NCBI GenBank assembly: GCA_036525185.1
Contig: DATDAW010000012.1
Coordinates: forward strand, 1 to 64,000
Direction of reading: 5' to 3'
Length of the DNA: 64,000 nucleotides
Origin: DATDAW01 sp036525185
Lineage (GTDB): Bacteria; Verrucomicrobiota; Verrucomicrobiia; Chthoniobacterales; DASVRZ01
The position numbers and the translations under genes are program-made. The notes below the pieces were generated by a model, which did no database searches, had not been told where the DNA came from, and worked only from the letters and a program-made list of their open reading frames with translations. Positions within the stretch are counted from its first letter, which is position 1. Each line of letters begins with the position of its first letter. Shown piece after piece: positions 53,463 to 62,090 of this stretch.

Positions 53463-54167
53463 TCAGCCTGCTTTGACGCGGGTGGAAATGAGCGCCGGGG
53501 TCGGCGGTGGCATTGGCGGCACAGGCGGTGCGGGGGTGACGGGGATGAAGCCGGCAGCAAGTTCACCGGGGTGCAGATGGGTCTGATAAATCTGCACGAT
53601 TTGCGTGAGATAATTCATCAGCTCGTCGCCGAACACGACGGGATGCGTGGCGTTTTCGACGAGCTCGATCTGTGGGGCTTCGACCACCGCTTTCGTCGCG
53701 CCTTTGATGGTGATCTGGCCACGCTGAACTTCGATCGTCAGCAGGTTCGAACCGTCCTCGTCGCTGACGGAAATGACCTGCCCGGAGTCGTCCATCGCAA
53801 CCATCAACCCCGCCTGTGAGCGGATGACCTTGAGCGTTGGTGAAGCGGTCTGGTTGCGCTCACTCACGGGCGCCTGGCCGTCGCCCCAGAAGCATCCGGT
53901 CCAGATCGGATACGAAGGGTCGCCTGCTTCGAATTCCACCCAAACACCGGCGCCGACCTCCGGGATCAGATAAGTGCCCATCCCGTCTCCGGCATAAGGC
54001 AGGCACGGCATCGCCCAAACCGCTTCCTCGCCCATCACCGCGTTTACTGTTACCTGGAGCCGCCCTCGCTGCGTGGAATCGTCGTTGGCCACGACCAGGC
54101 CGCGGTATTTTCCGTAGAAGTGGCTCGTGGTGCTTTCCAGCAAGCTGTTGAGCGTCGGGTCGTCCAT
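53463..54167 (-). CDS. gp5-like central spike protein (baseplate V/Afp8 C-part)
   Basis: The protein has 234 residues. Residues 15-105 are the OB-fold domain of VgrG/gp5/gpV spikes: FYGKYRGLVVANDDSTQRGR, AVWAMPCLPYAGDGMGTYLI and VGAGVWVEFEAGDPSYPIWTG (key motif V-x-VEFE-x-GDP). Residues 110-190 are the beta-stalk, with the repeated alternation VSDEDGSNLLTIEVQRGQIT. The tail THLHPGELAAGFIPVTPAPP is Pro-rich. It forms the trimeric piercing spike beneath the tube. The usual partner domain, gp27, is in the separate gene upstream; the two are split here by a repeat-bearing spacer. Confidence 0.9.
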   Translation of the reverse strand: MDDPTLNSLLESTTSHFYGKYRGLVVANDDSTQRGRLQVTVNAVMGEEAVWAMPCLPYAGDGMGTYLIPEVGAGVWVEFEAGDPSYPIWTGCFWGDGQAPVSERNQTASPTLKVIRSQAGLMVAMDDSGQVISVSDEDGSNLLTIEVQRGQITIKGATKAVVEAPQIELVENATHPVVFGDELMNYLTQIVQIYQTHLHPGELAAGFIPVTPAPPVPPMPPPTPALISTRVKAG

Positions 54168-54193
54168 GTGCGTTAGAGCGGCGGTCCACTTCT

Positions 54194-54332
54194 GCGCGAA
54201 GCGCCCTGGAGTGCGGCGCTGCAGCGTCGCTTTTCAAGGGTCGAATGAGTGTTTCAGAGATGCCCGGCTTCGTGGGAAAACCTCACACGTGCAAAGCGGC
54301 GCCACAGCGCCGCACTCCAGGGCGCTTCGCGC
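54194..54332. repeat. Intergenic inverted-repeat element B (139 bp) between hub and spike genes
   Basis: A perfect 28-bp inverted repeat (54194-54221 and 54305-54332, GCGCGAAGCGCC...GCGGCGCTG) is continued inward by a further imperfect 19 bases ending CGCTTT. It has the same size and order of motifs as element A at 23.2 kb, with CGAAGCGC, TGCGG and CGCTTT at almost equal spacing. It sits alone in the 233-base gap inside the structural operon. An RNA copy would fold into a very stable hairpin. Confidence 0.88.
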
Positions 54333-54400
54333 TATCGGCGTTGAATCACACGAGTCACGAACATCTTTGAGTGGTTAAACTGCGTAAAAATCCGAATCTT

Positions 54401-55561
54401 TTATTTTCCCAGCGAATTCCGCCGGAGCTGAACGTCCATGTGGTGGTCGGCGCCGTTGATGACGTGCGTGACAGAACTGACGTGGTAGTCGCCGCTGTCG
54501 CGTGTCCCCAGACCTTCAACCGGCACCACGTCATGCGGCTGCACGATTCCGGCGAGCAGGTGCGCGGTCGTTGTCGCCGAAGCGGTGATAAACCACCCGG
54601 CATCGGTGAGTGCAGCTTCGGAACGCGTCTGCAATTCCTCCTGATTACCCGCTACCGTGAGGCACGCGCTGCGTTCGGAAGGCGCGAGGCTCGGCAACGG
54701 ATCGCCTCCGATGAAAATGGAAGGCTGTGTGTCCAGGGCTGAGGTCGTTTCGGCCCGCGCGGAGCGATCGTCCACAGCGCTGCCGCTGAATTGAAAGGCA
54801 CGTTCCGAATCAACGTTAAGATCGAAGCTCGTCACGTTCTGGCAACGCCCCGGTTCGACGTTCACGCGGAACACCACGTCCGTCGAGGCGACGAGCGGGA
54901 TCTGCGGGAGCGGAAGACTGAGTCCACCCTCAGGCCGCGCCGGAGAGGAAGTGAAATTGGCGATTTCCTCGATCGTCAGCGAATCCGCCCCAAGCGGGTT
55001 GAGTCCGCCGGACTGGCACTCGTAGGAAATCCAAAAGCAGAGGTTGTTCGTTCGTGCGAGCTGTTTGACGAAGTCGAGATCGGTGGCGCGCTGATTGAGT
55101 GTCCCGGTGTTCTCCTCATACACTCGAGTCGTCTCCTGGGTCTCGGGCGTAAAACCGTGCGAGGACAGAATCGACTGCGCGACTTCCGAAGCGCGTCCAA
55201 TCCACGCTCGCCGTGCGCAGACCCGACTCATCTCGATGCGGCGATCCTGTCCCCGCACCTCGTACCACGAGCCCGGCCCGCCGAGAGTTGTCGAGCCTTT
55301 GGTTTCGGTGATTGGCCCGCGCACAAGGCACTTGATTTCATCTCCAACCTCCACGGCGATCGTGAGAATTTGTTCGGCCTGTAGCTCAGGCGTTTGACGG
55401 ACGCGCGGCTCGCCGTCCTGGAGGTCTTCCTGAAAACGAAGCGCGAAGTGGATCGGATTATCGAGCGTCTGCTCGACGCGCACCTCCGTGATGCATTCGA
55501 GAAGCTCGCTCGAGAGCAATTCGTTCTCTTCGCCGGCTGCGATGATAACGCCGAGGCCCAT
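54401..55561 (-). CDS. gp27-like hub protein (late control gene D/VgrG N-part)
   Basis: The protein has 386 residues. The signature of GPD/gp27-type hub proteins is seen: VEQTLDNPIHFALRFQEDL, the QAEQILTIAVEVGDEIKCLV strand, WYEVRGQDRRIEMSRVC, ASEVAQSILSSHGF and DLDFVKQLARTNNLCFWISY (the ring-forming motif). It should trimerise and join the tube to the spike. In most eCIS the hub and spike domains are one Afp8 protein. Here the gp5-like domain is a separate gene 233 bases downstream with repeat B between. Confidence 0.9.
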   Translation of the reverse strand: MGLGVIIAAGEENELLSSELLECITEVRVEQTLDNPIHFALRFQEDLQDGEPRVRQTPELQAEQILTIAVEVGDEIKCLVRGPITETKGSTTLGGPGSWYEVRGQDRRIEMSRVCARRAWIGRASEVAQSILSSHGFTPETQETTRVYEENTGTLNQRATDLDFVKQLARTNNLCFWISYECQSGGLNPLGADSLTIEEIANFTSSPARPEGGLSLPLPQIPLVASTDVVFRVNVEPGRCQNVTSFDLNVDSERAFQFSGSAVDDRSARAETTSALDTQPSIFIGGDPLPSLAPSERSACLTVAGNQEELQTRSEAALTDAGWFITASATTTAHLLAGIVQPHDVVPVEGLGTRDSGDYHVSSVTHVINGADHHMDVQLRRNSLGK

Positions 55562-55568
55562 AAAGTGT

Positions 55569-55850
55569 TTAAAGCTTTCGTGGAATTTTCACGCTGACGC
55601 CTTGGAGTGCCGCGTCTGGAAGGAGTGCGTCGTTAATTTCTGCGATTTGCCAGAAGCCGTTGGGGTCGCCGAGATAGTGGCTCGCCAGGTGATCGAGCCG
55701 CTGGCCTTGACGCAGGAGATGTTCGCCGAGTTGTGTCTGTGCCGGCGGCACGGCAGGGGTGAGAAACTGCACTATTCGTCCCCGCCGGTCAGTCGCCTCC
55801 AGCATCGAGGCGAAACGGACGTAACGGCTTTTTTTGTCGAAGTGGGCCAT
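55569..55850 (-). CDS. Small LysM/tail-X-like baseplate protein
   Basis: The protein has 93 residues. The C-terminal half carries a LysM-like stretch, GQRLDHLASHYLGDPNGFWQ, then IAEINDALLPDAALQGVSVKIP, which resembles phage tail protein X and T4 gp53. Such modules glue hub and wedge together in baseplates. It starts 22 bases after the Afp7-like gene, and the hub gene begins 7 bases after its stop. In other eCIS the LysM unit is part of Afp7; here it is separate. Confidence 0.83.
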   Translation of the reverse strand: MAHFDKKSRYVRFASMLEATDRRGRIVQFLTPAVPPAQTQLGEHLLRQGQRLDHLASHYLGDPNGFWQIAEINDALLPDAALQGVSVKIPRKL

Positions 55851-55872
55851 GAATCGAGTCGGATTCTGTCAG

Positions 55873-56571
55873 CTAAAACGGGAGAATGCCTTTCACGGCA
55901 TCGACAGCCTTGGCGATGTGGGCGATGGCGAGTGCGTCCTCCTGAAGCTTGGTGAGGTTGTAGGCGGCCACGGCGAGATCGCTGCTGAGGGAGCTCTGGC
56001 ACTTGAAGACATCCGGTGTGAGCACTTCGAGCCCGAGCGAGACGGTGGCCTGCAAGGGGTGGAGTGTTGGCGAGAACAGCGATTCCTCGACGGAGAAACT
56101 CGTGACGCGCACCGGCAGAATCCGGCCCGGTCCCCAGACGAAAAACGCCACCGGCACCGTGGGCCGCGTCGCCTGTGCGCTGGCGCCACCGACGAGGCTT
56201 TGCACGCTCGCGACCAGATCGCCGAGCAACCCTTTGGTCGGCAGGATGAGTTTCTTAAGCGCGGCCATGCGGTCGGCGACTCCGACAAGTGACGCGACGG
56301 GATCGCCTTCTTCGAGATCATCAGCGGCATCCAGCTCGAGTTCGAGGGTGATGGTGTGTTTCGGCTCGAAAGGCTGAACGTTTGGTGCCTGCGCGCCGCG
56401 CTGTGTCTGATCCACTTCGAAGGGATTCCACGGGGTGATCGTATGGGAGAGTTTCGTAGGGTTGTATTGGAACGGGATGACGTTTGGCAGCACGCCGACG
56501 ATGTCTTCGATGAGCTGTACGATCGCGCCCTTGACGAGGTTTGGGCTGTTGGCGAGGCCGGTGTCAGGCAT
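55873..56571 (-). CDS. Afp7-like tube/baseplate adaptor (CIS tube protein)
   Basis: The protein has 232 residues. The opening AIVQLIEDIVGVLPNVIPFQ, then YNPTKLSHTITPWNPFE, and LELELDAADDLEEGD match Afp7/Pvc7, the CIS tube protein family that caps the inner tube at the baseplate. AFFVWGPGRILPVRVTSFSV is the family's second conserved block. Its start overlaps the preceding small gene by 8 bases, so translation is coupled. Confidence 0.9.
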   Translation of the reverse strand: MPDTGLANSPNLVKGAIVQLIEDIVGVLPNVIPFQYNPTKLSHTITPWNPFEVDQTQRGAQAPNVQPFEPKHTITLELELDAADDLEEGDPVASLVGVADRMAALKKLILPTKGLLGDLVASVQSLVGGASAQATRPTVPVAFFVWGPGRILPVRVTSFSVEESLFSPTLHPLQATVSLGLEVLTPDVFKCQSSLSSDLAVAAYNLTKLQEDALAIAHIAKAVDAVKGILPF

Positions 56572-56824
56572 CGGAGGAGGAGGTCAGGTGACGAAGGATG
56601 GCGCGGCTCACGGCGCGGGCGATTTCGGATTCGCTTGCGCCCGGTGGGGCCTTCACGCGCAGCCGCATTGCGCCGATTTGCCGGCTTGTGAAACCCGTGG
56701 AGCCGGCGGCAAGCAGCTCGCCGGTTTGCCGCGCGATGCGATGGCCGGCCGCTGCGTCGTATCCTGGAACGCGCAGGCTCATGCTACCAATGTGGAGGCT
56801 CGGAGTTTGTCGAGGCTTTTCCAT
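56564..56824 (-). CDS. Small protein of unknown function in the baseplate operon
   Basis: The protein has 86 residues, mostly helical, with LHIGSMSLRVPGYD and SEIARAVSRAILRHLTSS. No family is recognised. It is believable as a gene because it begins 3 bases after the AAA ATPase stop and overlaps the Afp7-like start by 8 bases. Its neighbours suggest a baseplate assembly factor, but nothing in the sequence proves this. Confidence 0.65.
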   Translation of the reverse strand: MEKPRQTPSLHIGSMSLRVPGYDAAAGHRIARQTGELLAAGSTGFTSRQIGAMRLRVKAPPGASESEIARAVSRAILRHLTSSSDA

Positions 56825-56827
56825 GGG

Positions 56828-58903
56828 TCAGCAAAGCTCGTTGCGGATGTGTTGGCCGACGGAGCGGCCTTCCTTTGTCAGCTCCCGTTCGAGACCGAGA
56901 AGGAGATGCCCTGGTTGCACGGCGCTGCCATTGCGCCTCGCAATAAAGACGCTGGCAAGGAGGGCATTTTTGATTTGCGCCGCGGAGACTTCCACCTGCC
57001 CGGCAATCACCTTCGCGGCGGGTTGGAGGCAGCAGGCTGTGTCGCCGCCGAGCAGGCCTTTCATCAGCCGCAACCAGATTTCCAACCGCTCCTCGGGACC
57101 CGGTCTGGGAAATTCAAAGACATAACGCAGGCGGCGGTAGAAAGCCGGATCCACGTTGCCGCGTTTGTTGGTCGTGAGAATGGCGAGGCCGCGATATTCC
57201 TCGAGGAGTTGAAGCAGGTAGGCCGTGTCGGCGTTCGCATAGCGGTCGTGCGAGTCGCGGACATCGGTGCGCTTTGCGAAGAGTGCGTCCGCTTCGTCAA
57301 AAAGCAGGATTGCGGACATTTCCGCGGCGTGGGCGAAGATTTCGCGAAGGTGCTTGGCGGTCTCGCCGATGTATTTGCTGACCACGCGTGCAAGGTCAAT
57401 GCGGTAAAGATCGAGCTGGAGTTCCGCAGCGATGATCTGGGCGGCCATCGTCTTGCCCGTACCTGGCTCGCCGGTAAAGAGGGCTGTGAGACCGGTGCCG
57501 CGAGGAAAGAGCCGTCGCGCCTCCGGGTTCTCCCAAAACTCAGCTCGCTCCTGCGCTTCATAGGCGAGGTCGCGAAGCGCCTCGATCGCCGGCGCCTTGA
57601 GCACGATGTCGTCCCAGCGAAAGTTGCACGGGAGAAGTTGGCCAAGTTCGCCAAGGTTACTGCGGGTGGCTTCTCTGGCCAGTTCCGCCGCTTCGGCCGC
57701 TGTGGCCGCTCCGCAGCTTCCGATCGCGACAATCTGCCCCGCGTTGAGGCGGTAACTGCCCGTGAGTCGCCGCTGCTCCGTTGCGCCCCAGCCTGCGAAC
57801 CCCGAGCAGTGTTCCCTCCACAGACGCGCCTTGTCGACGAGCGTCAGGCGCGGCTGCTCGATGAAGTGATCCACGCAGCCGTAACGGTTCGCGATCGTCT
57901 GGTCGCGTTCGCGCACCAGGATTTGCAAGGGTGACGGTTCAACCGCACACGGCCATGGCCGGTCGAGGCGCGCCCCACGCCAGATCAACGCCAGACCGGC
58001 CCATCGCGCGAAGCGCTGGATGCGCAGGAAGGTTTCCGCCCAGTCGTCGTCTTCGATGAGATCGGTATCGGCCTGTGCGGCGACCCAGCCGAGACGCTCG
58101 AGGGCGCATGCCGCCAGCGTCGCCCGTCCGCTTTGCTTCGGGCCGGTGATGATGACGCGCATCGGGATGTGGCGGGTGAGCGCCTGGTCAATGAGCGCGG
58201 CCAAAGTCTCGTGCGGCCAGTTGCTCAAAGGCGGGCGGGGTGGCGCGTTGCGAAGAATGCCGCTGAGCGCCGCGTCCGGGATCGCCTCCCCTGTGAGCCA
58301 GCGTGGGAGAATCGGGTCACTCACTAGCGGCTCCGCCTCGCCAGAGGGCGCTTCTCCAGCGCGCACGAGTCGCCATGCGTCGAGCGGCCCGCCCGGCCGC
58401 CACGGCAATGGATTCTCGTTTTCCCCAAAAAGCCGCGAAACGAGCGGCGCCGTGAGGAAGGTGCGTTGGCTGCTGCCCTGCAGGTAGCCGAACACCGGGC
58501 CGAGTGCGGGATCGATACGCAGCGCGACAGACGCCTGCAGAAGGTCGGATTCACTCTCTGAAAGGCGGAAGAGTTTTGTGAGGCGTTGCAGCGGACCTGC
58601 GGAATCCGATTCCAGCCATCGGTCTGCGGCGGCGATGGCTTCGCGCCAGACGCGGCCCTCACCGGATTGCTGCCACGCGCGCTCACGAGCACGTACGTCA
58701 GGATCGTTGAAGAAATCCTCGTGCGAAAGCTCGCAGGCCGTCCGATTCAGCGAATCCAGCCAGGCTTTGCGGCGCCGCGCTCGAAGCCAGACGCGCTGAA
58801 GCATTCCCTCCAGCGGATCGATGGCAAAGGGCGATTCGTCCAAGGCGTCAGGAGGTGGTTCCGGCGCCGATGCGGCTGGTTCGTCCATGAATGCAGTTTG
58901 CAT
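56828..58903 (-). CDS. AAA+ ATPase (Afp15/Pvc15-like)
   Basis: The protein has 691 residues. Residues 440-610 are a classic AAA module: Walker A GEPGTGKT (478-485), Walker B ILLFDEADALF (532-542), sensor ILTTNKRGNVD and arginine finger region FYRRLRYVFEF. A first, degenerate P-loop GPKQSGRAT lies at 254-262. Residues 1-200 are helical and Arg-rich. In Afp and PVC particles the membrane- or cytoplasm-located Afp15 ATPase is needed for assembly or cargo loading rather than for contraction. It lies 5 bases after the sheath-terminator gene. Confidence 0.93.
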   Translation of the reverse strand: MQTAFMDEPAASAPEPPPDALDESPFAIDPLEGMLQRVWLRARRRKAWLDSLNRTACELSHEDFFNDPDVRARERAWQQSGEGRVWREAIAAADRWLESDSAGPLQRLTKLFRLSESESDLLQASVALRIDPALGPVFGYLQGSSQRTFLTAPLVSRLFGENENPLPWRPGGPLDAWRLVRAGEAPSGEAEPLVSDPILPRWLTGEAIPDAALSGILRNAPPRPPLSNWPHETLAALIDQALTRHIPMRVIITGPKQSGRATLAACALERLGWVAAQADTDLIEDDDWAETFLRIQRFARWAGLALIWRGARLDRPWPCAVEPSPLQILVRERDQTIANRYGCVDHFIEQPRLTLVDKARLWREHCSGFAGWGATEQRRLTGSYRLNAGQIVAIGSCGAATAAEAAELAREATRSNLGELGQLLPCNFRWDDIVLKAPAIEALRDLAYEAQERAEFWENPEARRLFPRGTGLTALFTGEPGTGKTMAAQIIAAELQLDLYRIDLARVVSKYIGETAKHLREIFAHAAEMSAILLFDEADALFAKRTDVRDSHDRYANADTAYLLQLLEEYRGLAILTTNKRGNVDPAFYRRLRYVFEFPRPGPEERLEIWLRLMKGLLGGDTACCLQPAAKVIAGQVEVSAAQIKNALLASVFIARRNGSAVQPGHLLLGLERELTKEGRSVGQHIRNELC

Positions 58904-58908
58904 CGGAG

Positions 58909-60324
58909 TCAGGGCAATTCGATCCAGAAAGGTGGCGATTCCGCGCCGTTTACGATGAGCCGGAAGGAGTGTGCCTCGGGTGTGACAGGCGCGAGATTCA
59001 AGCCGGTGTGCGGACGGAGGGTGACTTGGTTCGGGCCGGACACGCTGAATTCGCCGGGGTTTGGAATCGGGGCGATGGTCGTCTGCGTATAGGCGACGCC
59101 AGCCAGACTCACGCGCACGTTGTCCGAGTTGAAAGTCAAGGTCGTAAGGTCGAATTCCGGGCCGAGGTCCACCAGGATGTTCCCGCCGGCGACCGTGAAG
59201 GAAACGATGCGTGGCACGATCGCGAAGGCCGTTTCGTTGCTTGCAGACACGATCTGCTTGAGCTGTCCGAGCAGGACCGTTTGTTCTGTGACCACCTGCA
59301 CGCGCGCGGAGTAGATGCCGGGAAGCACGTTCAGCGTTTGCACGATGCCGCCGGGTGTGCGGACATCGAGTGTCGAGCGAAACTCAACCTCGACGGCACT
59401 CGTGGTAAAGCGCACGGACCAGTTGGGATTGAGCGAAAGATCAACCGGCGCTTCATCGATGGGCGCGGGCTGCACTTGCCAGCGGCTGTTGCGCAAGATC
59501 AGCATCCGTGAACGACCGATGGCAAGATTGGTGCCGAGCAGTCGAAAGCGGCGGTGTTCAGCGGGAGGATTGACCCGATCATCAAGGACCGCGCGCGCCG
59601 GCGAGGCTTCGATTGGCGGTGGCTGGCCGCCACCCGCGATGGCCGGAAGCGTAAAGCGCATCGCGCTCGTGCTGGTGCGCAAATCGGGCGAACCAAGTTG
59701 TTGGAGATATGCGCCGAGACTGAGGACGATACCAGGCACAGTTCGCGGCAACTCGGGCTCGAGGAAAATAACGCGCACCTCATAATAAGCGGAGAGCGTC
59801 GTAAGCTGCTGGTCTTCGGTCGTCCAAAAGCCGACAGCGTCCTCGGGCGAAACGGGTCGGAAAATGACCTGGATGGAATTATTCCGATTCCGCAGGTTTG
59901 GCGGGAGAATCTGGATGCTCGTACCGTTGGGTTGGGGGATGGCGGTGTGGTCCGTGATCACGGGGTTGTCGTGAAAAGTCTTCAACGCCATGCCCATCAT
60001 CTCCTGCTGCCGGAGTGCATCGGCGGCGCTCTGACCGTCGTTGTGGTGCGCGGTAAGAATATAGAACAAGCACAGGCTCATCGGCGCTTTCGCGACATTG
60101 GGAGGATCGTTGCCTTCGCCGATGGCGTTCTTGTAATAAGGGTCTTCGTTGACGTGGTAGAGATGGAGGCTCAACCGGTTTTGCAGTCCGGGATCGATAC
60201 GGTCGGGGCGCATCGGCAGGACCGTCACGTCCGGGCCGAGCCCTTGCTGGAGGTGACCATTCATATAGGCCTCGAGCAGGACGATGAGCGCGCTCGTGAC
60301 GTCGGCTAGATTCCCGAAAGCCAT
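58909..60324 (-). CDS. Pvc16/Afp16-like sheath terminator (DUF4255 N-terminal domain)
   Basis: The protein has 471 residues. The first 190 match DUF4255 (Pvc16 N-terminal): LADVTSALIVLLEAYMNGHL, RLSLHLYHVNEDPYYKN, LCLFYILTAHHNDGQSAADA and LRQQEMMGMALKTFHDNPVI. The rest forms two or three IPT/Ig-like beta domains (VNPPAEHRRFRLLGTNLAIG, RPHTGLNLAPVTPEAH). Afp16 and relatives cap the distal end of the sheath and tube and so end assembly at the right length. The stop of the Pro-rich gene lies 6 bases before its start. Confidence 0.93.
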   Translation of the reverse strand: MAFGNLADVTSALIVLLEAYMNGHLQQGLGPDVTVLPMRPDRIDPGLQNRLSLHLYHVNEDPYYKNAIGEGNDPPNVAKAPMSLCLFYILTAHHNDGQSAADALRQQEMMGMALKTFHDNPVITDHTAIPQPNGTSIQILPPNLRNRNNSIQVIFRPVSPEDAVGFWTTEDQQLTTLSAYYEVRVIFLEPELPRTVPGIVLSLGAYLQQLGSPDLRTSTSAMRFTLPAIAGGGQPPPIEASPARAVLDDRVNPPAEHRRFRLLGTNLAIGRSRMLILRNSRWQVQPAPIDEAPVDLSLNPNWSVRFTTSAVEVEFRSTLDVRTPGGIVQTLNVLPGIYSARVQVVTEQTVLLGQLKQIVSASNETAFAIVPRIVSFTVAGGNILVDLGPEFDLTTLTFNSDNVRVSLAGVAYTQTTIAPIPNPGEFSVSGPNQVTLRPHTGLNLAPVTPEAHSFRLIVNGAESPPFWIELP

Positions 60325-60330
60325 AAGGCA

Positions 60331-61272
60331 TCAGCGGTGGCGGATCGAGAAGGCGAGGTGTTTGGCCACTCCGCGAAGTGGACCGATTTGGGAAACGGGC
60401 ACCGAACGCGGGGGCGCTGTTGAAGCGGGTTTGGACGTGGACCTTTCCGCGGCGGGCGGAACAACGTCGACCTGAATGTGATTGATGACCACACTGGACC
60501 GCGCGGGTTCAGGAGAAAGTTCGGGTCCAACCGGCTCGCGGCGGCGAGCGGTTTGGCGCTGAGTCAGCGGAGGGAGCTCCGGCAACTGCGACTGTTCTGA
60601 ACGGCTGACCTCGGGAAAGCCGTGCGCCGAGGCTGTTGGCTCGCCCGCTTGAGGCACGGTATTTACGGCGATCATGGGTGTGCCAGGATCCGCTTTGGAG
60701 GTCGCAGGAACCGCCTTTTGAGGCACGCGCCGCTGCTGCTGCGCCGAATATCCGGTCGCGCCATATGCGGGATGCGGTGCTTGAACGCCGGACTTTTCCA
60801 CTGGTTCCGGAACTGGTTCGGGAGAAGCCAATGAATTCCCGGGGAGCGGTTTCGGATCCTGCCGCGAAATATTCGAGGCGGCCGCGCTAGACGTGTTGAT
60901 TGCCGCATGCCGGATTCTCAAAGGGTCAGAGGCCGATTCCCGTTGCGCCTGATGTGGCGAATCCGGCCGCTTCGCTGGCGATTCGTCGATGGATGGATTC
61001 GGTGAAGATGAATGAGGAAGGGGGTTTGCGGGCGTTTTCTTGGGAGCCTCCGGTTCAATGCGTGTTGCCGGTTCCATTGATAGGGGCGGCGGTGTCTCAG
61101 ATGCCGAGGTGCCGCTTGCGAGGGTGTCTTCAAAGTTCCAATCCATGTCCGTCAGGGTGAGCCGTTGATCGCGCTCCGCGATCGGGGATCGGCTCCGAAC
61201 TGCCGGCGAAAGTGTCCCGCGGCTTCCCGTCAGAGCAGCTCCGGCGGCGATCTGTGAAAGATAGGCTGGCAT
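60331..61272 (-). CDS. Pro/Ser-rich, low-complexity eCIS-linked protein
   Basis: From the Met at 61272 the protein has 313 residues; 61296 is a longer in-frame start. It begins MPAYLSQIAAGAALTGSRGT, and ends with VVINHIQVDVVPPAAERS then PLRGVAKHLAFSIRHR. The 200 residues in between are low-complexity Pro/Ser/Ala/Glu and probably disordered. A family of uncharacterised eCIS proteins shares this layout: a short N-terminal motif, a disordered linker, and an I-x-VxIGRIEV-like strand near the end; the C-terminal VVINHIQVDV looks like it. It could scaffold assembly or the ATPase. The function is unknown. Confidence 0.65.
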   Translation of the reverse strand: MPAYLSQIAAGAALTGSRGTLSPAVRSRSPIAERDQRLTLTDMDWNFEDTLASGTSASETPPPLSMEPATRIEPEAPKKTPANPLPHSSSPNPSIDESPAKRPDSPHQAQRESASDPLRIRHAAINTSSAAASNISRQDPKPLPGNSLASPEPVPEPVEKSGVQAPHPAYGATGYSAQQQRRVPQKAVPATSKADPGTPMIAVNTVPQAGEPTASAHGFPEVSRSEQSQLPELPPLTQRQTARRREPVGPELSPEPARSSVVINHIQVDVVPPAAERSTSKPASTAPPRSVPVSQIGPLRGVAKHLAFSIRHR

Positions 61273-61302
61273 TGAAACGTCTCTCGTTGAACGCACGTTG
61301 AG

Positions 61303-62079
61303 TCAGAGCTCAGGTAGCAGCAGCTGCACATGCAGCCTTCGGTCATCGCGATTCATGCCGAGAATCTCGGCCCGGCTCCAACCGTAGCTCTTCGCGAGGT
61401 AGTGGATTTCGTAATTCAGAAATCGTCGCTCGGATGCGAGCGCTTCAAGGAAGAATCGCCGCACATGGAAATGTGTCGTTTGCATCCTCCGGCAGTGCGG
61501 GCAACTCGCGTTCAACTCCTGCGAGATGAGCGGACCGCAGGCTTCCATGAACCCGTCGAGGACGTCGGGATCGGACTCGAAATCCCCATGGAGAACACAA
61601 CGCGAGCGCAGTTCGCGGGCGGCCTCCGCGACGTCAAGATCGGCCACCGCCAATTCGTCGATCCCCGTGGGCAGCCGGAATTGCCGGCCATCACTCAGGG
61701 TGAACACACCGTTCTCGTCCGGCCCGTCAATGTCCGGGTGGCGATGTTGTTTTCCACATTCTTCGACGAGCGTGCCGAGGTCGAATGAAAGATCGAAACT
61801 GCGCCCGCAACGCGTGCATTGCAGCGAACTCTCGATCCGTTCGCCATAGTAGGCGCACTGGAGCTTCGCGGCGATCGCTTCGAGATCGCATACGGCCAGT
61901 TCGCGGGACCGGCCCGGCGGCACGCAACCGTCCTCTGATTGCACCGCCAGCCCATCCAGAAAATCACAGAAACCCGTCCGCCCCACCGGATCGAGATTCA
62001 ACTCATCGCGTCCTTCCAACGCCCGCAGACGGAGACGGCGCGCGCCTGCGATTCCGGAATTGAGGCGAATCTCGAACAC
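61303..62079 (-). CDS. T4 gp26-like baseplate hub assembly protein with two zinc-like Cys sites
   Basis: The protein has 258 residues from a GTG start. It has LRALEGRDELNLDP and ELNASCPHCRRMQTTHFHVRRFF, followed by LASERRFLNYEIHYLAKSYGW (in part), the mark of the 'T4 bacteriophage base plate protein' family seen in eCIS. Two Cys pairs (LQCTRCGRSF near 91-94, and ASCPHCRR near 192-195) look like zinc ribbons. It acts as a chaperone or structural part of the baseplate. It follows the tube gene by 11 bases. Confidence 0.82.
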   Translation of the reverse strand: MFEIRLNSGIAGARRLRLRALEGRDELNLDPVGRTGFCDFLDGLAVQSEDGCVPPGRSRELAVCDLEAIAAKLQCAYYGERIESSLQCTRCGRSFDLSFDLGTLVEECGKQHRHPDIDGPDENGVFTLSDGRQFRLPTGIDELAVADLDVAEAARELRSRCVLHGDFESDPDVLDGFMEACGPLISQELNASCPHCRRMQTTHFHVRRFFLEALASERRFLNYEIHYLAKSYGWSRAEILGMNRDDRRLHVQLLLPEL

Positions 62080-62090
62080 GCAGCAAATGC

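Noticed and set aside
56435..57934. 499-codon plus-strand frame opposite the AAA ATPase
   Set aside because: The minus strand has clear Walker motifs; the plus frame has none and crosses three gene boundaries.
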